Shown here: positions 35,510 to 44,870 of the stretch, one piece after another
How the letters are laid out: each line of letters begins with the position of its first letter
How positions within the stretch are numbered: position 1 is the first letter of the stretch
From: DASUAS01 sp963809795
GTDB taxonomy: Bacteria; Actinomycetota; Acidimicrobiia; IMCC26256; DASPTH01
NCBI GenBank assembly: GCA_963809795.1
Contig: CAWELN010000009.1
Span: forward strand, 496,001-560,000
Direction of reading: 5' to 3'
Length of the DNA stretch: 64,000 nucleotides
Notes under the pieces: model-generated
Told to the model about the DNA's origin: nothing
Databases searched by the model: none
What the model saw: only the letters and a program-made list of their open reading frames with translations
Position numbers and translations under genes: made by a program

Positions 35510-36121
35510 CTACTCGGCGATCCCGCGGAGGAAGATGTCGGCGAAGGGCTTGGCCACGTCGCGCGCCGACACCGAGCCGCCGGACTTCAGCCAGAGGTAC
35601 GTGTAGTTGTGCATGCCGAGCCACGCGCGCGCCGTCAACCACGGATCGACGTCGCGGAACTCCCCCGCGTCGATGCCCGCCTGCAGGACCGCCTCGATCC
35701 GCCGCTCGTACTCCCGCCGACGGTGGCGGAACTGATCGGCGCGCTCCTCCGTGAGCGCGGGGAACTCGTGGAGGAACACCCACACGTGGTCCGGGTAGCG
35801 GTGGATGACGTCGAGCAGCTCGTCGCCGTGCATCGCCAGCTGCGCCGACGGCGACCCGCCCGCCTCCGCCACGCGGTCCGCACCGAGCATCACCTCGTCC
35901 ATCACCCGGTCGTGGATCGCGGCGAGGAGCTCCTCCTTCGAGCCGATGTAGTAGTAGAACGCGCCCTTCCCGAAGCCGTTGACCTCGCACAGCTGCGCGA
36001 TGCCGGTGGCGTGGTAGCCGCGTCGCGCGAACACCTGTGCCGAGGTGTCGACGATGGCCTCGCGACGCTCCTGCCACTTCGCGCTGCGTCCGGAATCGGC
36101 ACTCGCTGCGGTGTGCGCCAT
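35510..36121 (-). CDS. TetR-family transcriptional regulator, candidate regulator of the local catabolic regulon
   Basis: 203 residues. TetR HTH: ERREAIVDTSAQVFARRGYHATGIAQLCEVNGFGKGAFYYYIGSKEELLAAI, then a helical ligand domain with HRYPDHVWVFLHEFPAL. It lies 31 bp downstream of the enoyl-CoA hydratase gene in one operon whose promoter holds operator copy 3, which implies autoregulation. The five divergent promoters between 31.4 and 44.9 kb carry the same motif, so it is the likely repressor; the inducer may be a CoA thioester. Confidence 0.9.
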   Translation of the reverse strand: MAHTAASADSGRSAKWQERREAIVDTSAQVFARRGYHATGIAQLCEVNGFGKGAFYYYIGSKEELLAAIHDRVMDEVMLGADRVAEAGGSPSAQLAMHGDELLDVIHRYPDHVWVFLHEFPALTEERADQFRHRRREYERRIEAVLQAGIDAGEFRDVDPWLTARAWLGMHNYTYLWLKSGGSVSARDVAKPFADIFLRGIAE

Positions 36122-36152
36122 CAGAGCGACCGTACCTCGCCGCTGCCGCGCA

Positions 36153-36938
36153 TCAGCGGCCCTGCCAGCGGGGCGGGCGCTTCTCGGCGAAGGCGCGCAG
36201 CCCTTCGGTCGCGTCCTCCGAGGTGAGCAGCTCGTCCAATCGCGCCCTCGAGGTCCGTCGCAGCGTGTCGTCGTCGTCGTGCGCGGCCGACCGGACGATG
36301 CTCCGGCTGGCCCGCACCGCGAGCGGAGCCGCGGCGACGATCTGGCCCGCGACGCGCCGTGCTTCGTCCTGTGCCTCGCCCGGCTCCACCAACCGGCTCA
36401 CGAGCCCGAGCTCGAACGCGCGTCGGGCGTCGATGGGCTCACCGGTGAGGATGGCGTCCATCGCCACCGCCCGCCCGACCGCGCGGGGGAGGCGGAACAG
36501 ACCGCCGGCCGCGGCGATGAGGTTGTGCCGCACCTCGGCCAGCCCGAAGGCCGACCGGGTGGTCGCCACCACCACGTCGGCGGCGAGGACGATCTCGAGA
36601 CCACCCGCGGTCGCGAGACCGTCGACCCCGACCACGATCGGCTTCACCCGCTCGCGGTACACGAAGCCGCCGAACCCGCCGCGGTCGGTGTCGAGCGTCG
36701 CCGCCGAGCCGGTCTCCCGGACGACCTTGAGGTCGGCGCCCGCGCAGAAGACGGGGTTCACCTGGTCGGCGGTGTTGGCGACGAGGACGCCGACCCAGAC
36801 GTCGGGATCGGCCTCGAGGCGATCGACCGCGGCCTCGAGGCCCAGCGCCATCTCGCGGTCGACCGCGTTCCGGGCCTCGGGCCGGTTCAGGGTGATGACG
36901 CCGATGCGGTCGGACGACGAGTACTGGACGGCGGACAC
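36153..36938 (-). CDS. Enoyl-CoA hydratase/isomerase family protein
   Basis: 261 residues from GTG 36938. GVITLNRPEARNAVD, oxyanion loops PVFCAGADLKVV and GVDGLATAGGLEIVLAADVVVAT, FGLAEVRHNLIAAAGG with the catalytic-site Glu of the first pair (AEVRHN), and a C-terminal LRAFAEKRPPRWQGR typical of actinobacterial hydratases. Upstream of the TetR gene in the same operon. Confidence 0.92.
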   Translation of the reverse strand: MSAVQYSSSDRIGVITLNRPEARNAVDREMALGLEAAVDRLEADPDVWVGVLVANTADQVNPVFCAGADLKVVRETGSAATLDTDRGGFGGFVYRERVKPIVVGVDGLATAGGLEIVLAADVVVATTRSAFGLAEVRHNLIAAAGGLFRLPRAVGRAVAMDAILTGEPIDARRAFELGLVSRLVEPGEAQDEARRVAGQIVAAAPLAVRASRSIVRSAAHDDDDTLRRTSRARLDELLTSEDATEGLRAFAEKRPPRWQGR

Positions 36939-36977
36939 GGCTGGGCTCCCGGGTCGAGGCGCGAAGCCCAAATGTAG

Positions 36978-36995
36978 AGTGACTGGTCGGTACAC
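36978..36995. promoter_or_regulatory. TetR-type operator copy 3
   Basis: AGTGACTGGTCGGTACAC; reverse complement GTGTACCGACCAGTCACT agrees with the consensus chiefly in the left arm and centre. Between the divergent hydratase-TetR operon (start 36938) and the SDR at 37020. Confidence 0.6.
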
Positions 36996-37019
36996 GCCGC
37001 GGACGACGGTTGGGGGAGC

Positions 37020-37922
37020 ATGGACCGGTACGGCTTCGAGGGGCGCGTGGCGGTGGTCACCGGTGCGGGGCGCGGGATCGGCCGGGCCTACGCCCGGCTG
37101 CTCGCCGAGCGGGGTGCGAGCGTCGTGGTCAACGATCTCGGGGGCTCGATGGAAGGGGAAGGCACGGACGCCGGCCCCGCGTCGACCGTCGCCGGCGAGA
37201 TCGTCGCCGCGGGCGGGACCGCGGTCGCCGACACCAACGACGTGGCGGACGGGGCCGGCGCGCAGGCCCTCGTCGACACCGCCGTCGAGCAGTTCGGGCG
37301 CCTCGACGTCCTGGTCAACAACGCCGGCATCATCCGCTGGGCGGGCCTCCCGGAGGCCGACGAGGACAACCTCTCGAGCCACCTCGCGGTGCACGTCCTC
37401 GGCTCGTTCAACACGACCCGCGCCGCCTGGACCGGGATGGTCGAGCAGGGCTACGGCCGCATCGTCATGACCACCTCGTCGGGCATGTTCGGGCTGCCCA
37501 CCAACCTCGCCTACGCCACCGCCAAGGCCGGGGTCATCGGGCTCACCCGCAGCCTGGCGACCGCCGGCGCGCACCACGGCATCAAGATCAACGCCATCGC
37601 GCCGGCGGCGATGACCCGCATGGCCGGCCGGGAGCCGGTCGACGAGCCCGGCGCGGCACCCATGGCGCCGGACCGGGTCGCACCGATGGTCGCGTACCTC
37701 TCCCACGAGCGCTGTCCCGTGAGCGGCGAGGTGTACGCGGCCGGTGCCGGCCGCTTCGCCCGCATCTTCATCGCCCAGACCGAGGGGTATCTCGACGCGA
37801 CCGGCGCGACGACCGTCGAGGACGTGGCGCAACACTGGGCGGAGATCAACGACGAGCGCGGCTACTCGGTGCCTGCCGACCTCGTGGGCTGGTCGGCCGC
37901 CTTCCTCGCCCACCAGACCTGA
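37020..37922 (+). CDS. SDR family oxidoreductase (hydroxyacyl-CoA dehydrogenase type)
   Basis: 300 residues: RVAVVTGAGRGIGRAYARLLAERG, VVVNDLGGSMEG (NAD-type Asp), VNNAGIIRWAGL, TTSSGMFG and YATAKAGVIGLTRSLA, with a C-terminal extension after the Rossmann domain as in MFE-2-type enzymes. ATG 37020 has a GGGGGAG site. Transcribed from the operator-3 region; the gene ends at a strong hairpin. Confidence 0.92.
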   Translation: MDRYGFEGRVAVVTGAGRGIGRAYARLLAERGASVVVNDLGGSMEGEGTDAGPASTVAGEIVAAGGTAVADTNDVADGAGAQALVDTAVEQFGRLDVLVNNAGIIRWAGLPEADEDNLSSHLAVHVLGSFNTTRAAWTGMVEQGYGRIVMTTSSGMFGLPTNLAYATAKAGVIGLTRSLATAGAHHGIKINAIAPAAMTRMAGREPVDEPGAAPMAPDRVAPMVAYLSHERCPVSGEVYAAGAGRFARIFIAQTEGYLDATGATTVEDVAQHWAEINDERGYSVPADLVGWSAAFLAHQT

Positions 37923-37947
37923 CCCACCAGACCTACCCGACCCACCA

Positions 37948-38001
37948 CCGAACATCCGTCAGTAGTCGGTCGTATGCGGGGGTGTACTGACGGGTGTTCG
38001 G
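37948..38001. terminator. 17-bp hairpin between convergent genes
   Basis: CCGAACATCCGTCAGTA (37948-37964) pairs with TACTGACGGGTGTTCGG (37985-38001) with one G-T type mismatch around a 20-nt loop. It lies in the 108-bp gap between the convergent SDR (end 37922) and ligase (end 38031) genes. A partial copy of the right arm, CTGACGGGTGCT, follows at 38009-38020. Probable bidirectional terminator. Confidence 0.7.
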
Positions 38002-38030
38002 GGACGGACTGACGGGTGCTGGCGCACCGG

Positions 38031-39553
38031 TCAGGTGGCGCGGTCGCGCAGCTCCCGCTTCAGGACCTTGCCCGAGGGGTTCCGCGGGAGCGCGTCGATG
38101 AAGACGACGTCCTTCGGGACCTTGAACTTGGCGAGCTGCCCGCGGCAGTGCTCGATCAGCTCGGCCGACGTCACCGTCGCATCCGGCGCCACCACCACGT
38201 AGCCGACGGGCACCTCGCCCCAGCGGTCGTCCGGATGGCCCACGACCGCGGCCTCGACGACGGCGTCGTGCTCGTAGAGCACGCGCTCCACCTCGGAGCT
38301 GGCGATGTTCTCACCGCCGGACACGATCATGTCCTTGAGCCGGTCGACGATGTAGAGGTACCCGTCGTCGTCCTTCAGGCCGACGTCGCCGGTGTGGAAC
38401 CAGCCGCCGGCGAACGCCACGTCGGTCGCGTCGGGATCGCGCCAGTACCCCTTGAACACCTTCGGTCCGCGGAGCACGACCTCACCGCGTTCACCCGCCG
38501 GGACCGACCGGCCGCGCTCGTCCCAGAGGTCGAGCTCGAGATACTGGCACGGCCGACCGACGCTGCCGAGCTTGGAGACCGTGCTCTCCCGGTCGAGGAA
38601 GGTGTCGCCCGACACCGTCTCGGTCAGGCCGTAGGCGTCGGCGAACCACGCGGCCGGGAAGACCCGGCGCAGGCGCTCGATGTACGGGATCGGCATCTTC
38701 TCGCCGCCGGCGATGATCACGCGCACCGACGCGAGATCCCGCTGCTCGATGCCCGGGACGTCGAGGACCGCCCGCACCATGGCCGGCGCCGCCCACACCG
38801 TGGTCACCCGGGACCGCTCGATCTCGTCGACGACCTGCTCGGCGTCGAACACGCGGTGGATGATGGTGGTCGCGCCCACCGCGATCATCGACGTGGTGAC
38901 GAGATCGAGCGCCCCGACGTGGTACAGCGGGCCACAGGCGAGGCCGACGTCGGACGCGGTGAACCCGAACTCGGCGATGTGTGCGTAGTTCTTCCACGCC
39001 AGGTTGGCGTGCGTGATCATGACGCCCTTCGGCCGCCCGGTCGTGCCCGACGTGTACATCAGTCGGTGGACGTCGTCGCCCTCGACCTGGGCCCGGGCGG
39101 GGGCGGCAGCCGGCAGATCGGCGAACCGCTCCCACCCCGAGCGCACGTCGCTCGAGGTGCACACACGGACGAGGTCGCCGTCGAGGTCGCTCGTCGCCTC
39201 GTTCGCGAGCTCGACGAGCGCGGCGTCGCACACGAGGGCGCGGGCTTCGGAGTGCTCGAGGATGAACCGGAGCTCGGGTGCCGCCAGCCGCCAGTTGATC
39301 GGCATGACGGTCGCGCCGAGGTAGGTGGCGGCGAAGATCGTGGCCAGGAACTCGATGCTGTTGTACGACAGCAACCCGACGACGTCACCGGCGCCGACTC
39401 CGCGCGCGTGGAGGCCGCCGGCGAGTGCCGCCGCCCACTCCTCCATCCTGCGATAGGTGACGACGTCGTCGCCGAAGACCGCGAGTGGCTGCTCGGGGTG
39501 CGGCGCGCGTGGTGCTCCAACACGCCGAACCAGCTCATGTCCGCGCGCATCAT
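38031..39553 (-). CDS. Acyl-CoA ligase/AMP-dependent synthetase (frameshifted)
   Basis: From 39553 the N-terminus reads MSWFGVLEHHARRTP, then one base is missing (near 39500) and the frame continues PLAVFGDDVVTYRRMEEWAAAL. Signature AMP-binding motif LMYTSGTTGRPKGVMI, ADAYGLTETV, GWFHTGDVGLKDDDGYLYIVDRLKDMIVSGGENI and C-terminal PRNPSGKVLKREL with the catalytic Lys. Joined length is about 507 residues, typical of class I fatty-acyl or aryl-CoA ligases. It is third in an operon with two SDR genes under operator copy 4; it would activate the acid to be degraded. Confidence 0.9.
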
Positions 39554-39563
39554 GTCGGAACCC

Positions 39564-40311
39564 CTACGGCGCGGCGTAGCCGCCGTCGACCACGATCGCC
39601 GACCCCGTCGTCCACCGGGACGCGTCGCTTGCGAGGTAGGAGTACGCGCCCGCGAGGTCGGCGGCGTCGCCGAGCCCGAGCGGGTGCTTCGCCGCGATCG
39701 CGTCGATGGCCTCTGCCGGGAGGCCCTCGTGGATGCCGGACAGGAACGTGCCGGGACACACGCAGTTGACCCGGATCCCGTCGCGCGCGTACTCGACCGC
39801 CGCGACCTTCGCCAGTTGGATGACGGCGGCCTTCGTCGCGCAGTACGGCGCCGCGTGCGACCACGCGGTGAGCCCGGCGACCGACGCGGTGAGGATGATC
39901 GACCCCGATTGCTGCGCCCGCATGACCGGTACCGCCGCCCGGATGCCGTTGACCGCTCCCATCACGTTGACCCGGAACGCCCGCTCCCAGTCCTCGGTGG
40001 CGAGGTTGTGGATCCGGCCGTTCGGCGCGAGCACGCCCGCGTTGCTGACCAGGACGTCGAGGCGCCCGAACCGCTCGACCGCCAGGCCGACCACGGCTTC
40101 GACGTCGGCGATCTCGCTCACGTCGGCCGGCAACGTCTCGACCGCGCCCCGTTGCTGCGGCAGGCCGTTCACGGTGGCCTCGAGCGAGGTGGCACTGACG
40201 TCGCTGAGCACGACGTCGGTGTCCGGTTCGCCCGCGAGCTGACGCGACAGCACCGCGCCGAGCGTTCCGCCCGCGCCGGTGATGGCGACGACCGTCGCGA
40301 CGCTCGCTCAT
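39564..40311 (-). CDS. SDR family oxidoreductase (frameshifted at N-terminus)
   Basis: ATG 40311 overlaps the stop of the upstream SDR (ATGA). After a few codons the frame shifts near 40290 to the true Rossmann start VATVVAITGAGGTLGAVLSRQLAG. Then LVSNAGVLAPNGRI, TASVAG, YCATKAAVIQLAKVAAVEYARDG and CVCPGTF, SYLASDASRWTTGSAIVVDGGYAAP. Full length is about 248 residues. The ligase begins 11 bp after its stop. Confidence 0.85.
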
Positions 40312-41057
40312 ACGAGGAGGTACCCGCCGTCCACGTTGAGCACGGTGCCGGTGACGAACGCCGACGCGTCGGACGCGAGGAACTGGTACATGCCGACCAG
40401 GTCGGACGGCTCGCCCCAACGCCCGAGCGCGGTGTGCGCGAGCACGCCGGGGCCGAGCTGGGGGTGGTTCTTCCACGGCTCGACCAACGGCGAGTCGAAC
40501 CAGCCCGGCGCCACGACGTTCACGGTGATGCCGGCGGGCGCGAGATCGAGCGCGAGACCCTTCGCGAGCGCGACGAGGGCCCCCTTCGAGGTGCTGTACG
40601 CGGTGAGCCCCGCGCGCGGCCGTTCCCCGAGGACCGAGCCGGTGAAGATCAGGCGCCCGCCGTCCCGCATCACCCGGGCCGCGGCGCGCCCGCCGAGGAA
40701 CGCCCCGGTCACGTTGACGTCGAGGATCTCGCGCCAGACGGCCGGATCGGTCTCGCGCGGTCCGGCCACGATGGGCGAGATCCCCGCGTTGCCGATCCAC
40801 ACGTCGAGGCCGCCCCATTCGGCCGCGGTGGCATCGGCGACCGCCTCGTTGAAGTCCTCGTCGGTCACGTCGCCGGGCAGCACGAGCGTCGATCCCGGCA
40901 GCTCCTCGGCGAGCGTCTTGAGCTCGGCCTCGGTGCGCGCCACGAGCGCCACCCGGGCGCCGCTCGCCGAGAACGCGCTCGCGAGCAGCCGGCCGAGACC
41001 TCGCCCCGCGCCGGTGATCACCACGCGCTTCCCGCTCACGTCACCCGGACTCGACAT
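40308..41057 (-). CDS. SDR family oxidoreductase
   Basis: 249 residues from ATG 41057: RVVITGAGRGLGRLLASAFSASGARVALVAR, IGNAGISP, FTGSVLGERP, YSTSKGALVALAKGLALDLAPAG and VAPGWFDSPLVEPW, ending VDGGYLLV. A start at 41093 is possible but would place operator copy 4 inside the gene, so 41057 is preferred. First of a three-gene operon (two SDRs and an acyl-CoA ligase). Confidence 0.9.
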   Translation of the reverse strand: MSSPGDVSGKRVVITGAGRGLGRLLASAFSASGARVALVARTEAELKTLAEELPGSTLVLPGDVTDEDFNEAVADATAAEWGGLDVWIGNAGISPIVAGPRETDPAVWREILDVNVTGAFLGGRAAARVMRDGGRLIFTGSVLGERPRAGLTAYSTSKGALVALAKGLALDLAPAGITVNVVAPGWFDSPLVEPWKNHPQLGPGVLAHTALGRWGEPSDLVGMYQFLASDASAFVTGTVLNVDGGYLLV

Positions 41058-41070
41058 CCTGCTCCAATGT

Positions 41071-41088
41071 TTGTACCGGTCAGTACAA
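41071..41088. promoter_or_regulatory. TetR-type operator copy 4, most symmetric
   Basis: TTGTACCGGTCAGTACAA, an inverted repeat with arms TTGTAC/GTACAA; its reverse complement TTGTACTGACCGGTACAA matches the consensus in 17 of 18 positions. It sits between the divergent SDR operon (start 41057) and the E1 dehydrogenase gene. Confidence 0.75.
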
Positions 41089-41126
41089 TACACGGCTCAT
41101 GTTCAGTGACGCCGACCTGCTCGACG

Positions 41127-43065
41127 ATGCACCGCCGCATGCTCGTGATCCGCGGCTTCGAGGAGCGGGTGGCGGCGCTGTACCGCGACGGTGAGATCCC
41201 GGGCTTCGTGCACCTGTCGATCGGGCAGGAGGCGTCGGCGGTCGGCGCGTGCTGGCCGCTCTCCCCGACCGACGTGATCACGTCGACCCACCGCGGCCAC
41301 GGCCACTGCCTCGCCAAGGGCCTCGACGCGCCCGGGATGCTGGCCGAGCTGATGGCCAAGGACGCGGGCACGAACCGCGGGCGCGGCGGCTCGATGCACA
41401 TCGCCGACCCGATGATCGGCATCTTCGGCGCCAACGGGATCGTGGGGGCCGGACTGCCGATCGCGGTCGGTGCCGCGACCGCGGCGCAGCTGCGGGGCGA
41501 CGGCCGCGTCGCGGTGGCGTTCTTCGGTGACGGGGCGGTGGCGGCCGGCACGTTCCACGAGGCGGTCAACCTCGCCGCGGTCTGGCAGCTGCCGGTGATC
41601 TTCTTCTGCGAGAACAACGGCTACGCCGAGTTCTCGCCGGCACACGACGCAGCACGCGGCGACGCTCGCGCAGCGCGCGATCGGCTACGGACTCGAGCAC
41701 GTCGCGGTCGACGGCAACGACGTCGTCGCCACCGCCACCACGATGACCTCGGTCGTCGAAGCCGCGCGCGCCGGACGGGGACCCGTGATCGTGGAGGCCG
41801 CCACGTACCGCTGGCACGGCCACTACGAGGGTGATCCGCAGCGGTACCGCTCCCCGGACGAGCTCCGGGAGTGGGAGGCGCGCGATCCGCTGCTCGTCAG
41901 CGCGCGCCGGCTCCGGTCCGTGGGCATCACCGACGACGCGCTGGAGGCGATGCAGTCATCGGTCGCGCGCGAGCTCGACGACGCGGTCGAGGCCGCCCGA
42001 CGCCTGCCGGGCCCGGCGGTGTCGACGCTGACCGACTTCGTCGCCCGTCCCCGGCCCCAACGGGCCGAGCCGCCCGCGCCCGCGGCCGATGCGCCGGTGT
42101 TCCGCACGATGGACGCGGTCCGGTCGGCACTCGCGGTGGAGCTCGCCGGCGACGAGCGCGTGTTCGTCGCCGGGATCGACGTGGCCGCCGGCGGCAACGT
42201 CTTCGGGCTCATGCGCGGTCTGCACGACGAGTTCGGCGAACGCGTCCGCGACACCCCGATCTCCGAGAGCGCGATCATGGGCCTCGGTGTCGGCGCGGCG
42301 ATGGCCGGCATGCGTCCCGTGGTCGAGCTGATGTACCTCGACTTCCTCGGGGTGTGCCTCGACCAGTTGCTGAACCAGGCGGCCAAGCTGCCGTTCATGA
42401 CCGGCGGCGCCGCGCAGATGGCGTTGACGGTGCGGACCCAATTCGGCGCCGGCCGTTCCTCGGGCAGCCAGCACTCGCAGAGCCTCGAGGCGCTGCTCGC
42501 CCACATCCCGGGGTTGACGGTGGTGATGCCGTCGACGCCGGCCGACACCTACGGGTTGCTCCGCGCCGCGATCCAGGACCCGAACCCGGTCGTCTTCATC
42601 GAGAACCGGCTGCTCTACGGCATGAAGGGACCGCAGCCCCCGGCCGACCACATCGTTCCCATCGGCCGGTCGGCGGTCGTGCGCCCGGGCACCGACCTCA
42701 CCGTCGTCTCGGTGTCTCGGATGGTGCACGAAGCGGTCGCCGCGGCCGAGGTCGTCGCCGGCGACGGCATCTCGGTCGAGGTGATCGACCTGCGCACGGT
42801 CGCGCCGCTCGACATGGCGCCGATCCTCGAGTCGGTCGAGAAGACGAGCCGGCTCCTCATCGCGCACGAGGCCGTGGTCCCGTTCGGCATCGGCGCGGAG
42901 ATCGCGGCCACCGTCGCCCGCGAGGGCTTCTGGAATCTCGACGCGCCGATCGAGCGGATCGGCGCCGCGCCGACGCCACCTCCCTACGCGCCCGACCTCG
43001 AGCACGCCTGGCTCCCCGACCGCGACGACATCGCCGACGCCATCCGCCGCCTCGCCGCGGCCTGA
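41127..43065 (+). CDS. Thiamine-dependent 2-oxoacid dehydrogenase E1, alpha and beta parts fused (frameshifted)
   Basis: Alpha part: MLVIRGFEERVAALYRDGEIPGFVHLSIGQEA, STHRGHGHCLAKG, GRGGSMHIAD and ThDP motif VAFFGDGAVAAGTFHEAVNLAAVWQLPVIFFCENNGYAEFS. The frame changes near 41645 and continues TLAQRAIGYGLEHVAVDGND, YRWHGHYEGDPQRY. The beta part follows with no stop: VFVAGIDVAAGGNVFG, DTPISESAIMGLGVGAAMAGMRPVVELMYLDF, AQMALTVRTQFGAG and VIDLRTVAPLD. About 645 residues in one chain. An ATG at 41099 with a second indel may be the real start. No E2 or E3 genes are nearby. Acetoin-, branched-chain- or novel 2-oxoacid type. Confidence 0.87.
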
Positions 43066-43085
43066 CCGGAGGCAGAATCGGCGGC

Positions 43086-43658
43086 ATGCGTCTCGGCATC
43101 GCCCATCACCTCGGCTGGGCGGTGGCGGTCACCGCGTCGGCGGATCACACGGTCGCGGACCGTCGGCGGATCGAGTTGGTCGAGCCGGGGGTGCCGGCGG
43201 CGCCGATCCACCACGAGGGCGGCCCCCACCGATTCCACCGGGCGGGGGACCCGCTCGACGACAACGTGCTCGCGGGGCTGGTGGCGGAGGTGCGAGCGTC
43301 GGTGGTTCGGGCCACGTCGGCGGCGCTGGACGAGCTCGCGGCCGCGTTGCCCGAACCGATCGTCTCGATGTCGCTTCGAGCCTGGCCGGCCGACTTCCCC
43401 GCCGACATCGCCGTCCAACGCCGTGTCCCCTACGAGAGCCGCGCCGACTCCGTCATGTACTGCCAGGTGCTGGCCGCGCTCGCGCACGCCCGCGGTTGGG
43501 AGCTCCATCTCTACAACGCGAAGCGCGTCGAGGACGAAGCAGTGCGCATCCTCGGTGATCGAGCGGACGCCGTGCTGCGCGGCCCGCGGGCGACGTTGGG
43601 ACCACCGTGGTCCAAGGACCATCGGATGGCGCTCGCGGCAACGATCGTCGTCACCTGA
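43086..43658 (+). CDS. Uncharacterised conserved protein
   Basis: 190 residues, 20 bp after the E1 gene. Begins MRLGIAHHLGWAVAVTASADH, a strand-turn-strand with a loop like the RNase H-fold start but without a proven catalytic set, then RRRIELVEPGVPAAPIHHEGGPH, an AALDELAAALPEPIVSMSLR helix-strand, and WELHLYNAKRVEDEAVRIL. His-rich near residues 43-50. No family named with confidence. May be co-transcribed with E1. Confidence 0.75.
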   Translation: MRLGIAHHLGWAVAVTASADHTVADRRRIELVEPGVPAAPIHHEGGPHRFHRAGDPLDDNVLAGLVAEVRASVVRATSAALDELAAALPEPIVSMSLRAWPADFPADIAVQRRVPYESRADSVMYCQVLAALAHARGWELHLYNAKRVEDEAVRILGDRADAVLRGPRATLGPPWSKDHRMALAATIVVT

Positions 43659-43670
43659 GCGACCGCGTGC

Positions 43671-44820
43671 TCAGCAGCCCAACGCGCGCGCGATCACCAG
43701 GTGCTGGATCTCGTTGGTGCCCTCGCCGATCTCGAGCACCTTGGCGTCGCAGTAGAAGCGGGCCACCGGTGACTCGAGCATGTAGCCGAGGCCGCCGTGG
43801 ATCTGGACGGCCTCCGAGGCCGCCGACACCGCGAGGCGACTGGCCTTCAGCTTCGCCATCGACGCTTCCTTGAGGAAGGGCTGGCCGGTGTCGCGCAGGA
43901 ACGCGGCGCGGTACGTGAGCCAGCGGGCCGCCTCGAGCTCGGTGGCGATGTCGGCGAGCTTGAACTGGATCGCCTGGAACTTGGAGATGGGCTGGCCGAA
44001 CTGCACGCGTTGCCGGGCGTACTCCAGTGCCATGTCGAGCACCGCCTGGGTCAGGCTGAGCGACAGCGAGGCGATCGAGATGCGCCCGACCTCGAGCGTC
44101 TGCAGGAACTGGCTGAGCCCCATCGCCGGATCACCGACGAGATGCTCGTCGGGCACCCAGACGTCGTCGAAGAACAGCTCGCGCGTGTCGAGGCCGCGCC
44201 AGCCGATGCCGCGCATCTTCGGCCCCATCGTGTAGCCGGGCGTGTCCTTCTCCACCACGAAGCTCGCGAACCTCGGCGCCTGCCCCTCGGCCGATTCGGT
44301 GCGTGCGAGCAACGTCACGCCGAACGACATGTCGGTGCCCGCGTTCGAGATGAAGGTCTTGCGGCCGTTGATCAACCAACCGTCGTCACGACGCTCGGCA
44401 CGGGTGCTGATGCCCGCGCGCGTCGGATCCTGCGTCCGGCTCGGTGAGGCCGAACGCGCCGAGCACGCGTCCTTCCGCCAGCGGCCGGAGCCAGCGCTCG
44501 CGCTGCGCGTCGGTGCCGAAGAGGTACAGCGGCAGCGACCCGATCGTCACGTGCGCCTGCCAGGCCGCGGCAGTCGACTGGTCGGCCAGACCGATCTGCT
44601 CCATCGCGGCGACGAAGCCGACCGTCGACATGCCGATGCCGCCCCACTCCTCGGGGATCAGCATGCCGAGCAGGCCGAGCTCGCCCATCTCCCGGAGCAG
44701 GTCGGTCGGGCACCGCGCCTCCTCCCACGCCTGGGGCGCGCGGCTGGCGATCTCCTTCTGGGAGAAGTCGCGGCACAGCTCGACGAGGTCGCGTTCGGGC
44801 TCGGTGAGCGAGAAGTCCAC
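43671..44820 (-). CDS. Acyl-CoA dehydrogenase (frameshifted)
   Basis: Starts at GTG 44820 (FSLTEPERDLVELCRDFSQKEIASRAPQAWEE, IPEEWGGIGMSTVGF, GAFGLTEPDAGSDA). The frame changes near 44425 in a GCGCGCG run and continues ISTRAERRDDGWLINGRKTFISNAG, GIGWRGLDTRELFFDDV, EVGRISIASLSLSLTQAVLDMALEYARQRVQFGQPIS, and ends HGGLGYMLESPVARFYCDAKVLEIGEGTNEIQHLVIARAL. IYEGTNEIQ-like EIGEGTNEIQ carries the catalytic Glu region. Joined length is about 383 residues. Divergent from the P450 across operator copy 5. Confidence 0.9.
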
Positions 44821-44832
44821 CCGGTGATCATA

Positions 44833-44850
44833 TTGGACCGACCGGTACAA
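44833..44850. promoter_or_regulatory. TetR-type operator copy 5
   Basis: TTGGACCGACCGGTACAA, 17 of 18 positions of the consensus, between the divergent acyl-CoA dehydrogenase (start 44820) and P450 (start 44871). Confidence 0.7.
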
Positions 44851-44870
44851 ACGTCGGTAGCCTCGGCGCC

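Noticed and set aside
38016..41834. A 1272-codon open frame on the plus strand
   Set aside because: It runs antisense through the ligase and SDR genes; its translation is Arg/Asp/Glu low-complexity typical of high-GC shadows. Only its last part (41127 onward) is the real E1 alpha sequence.
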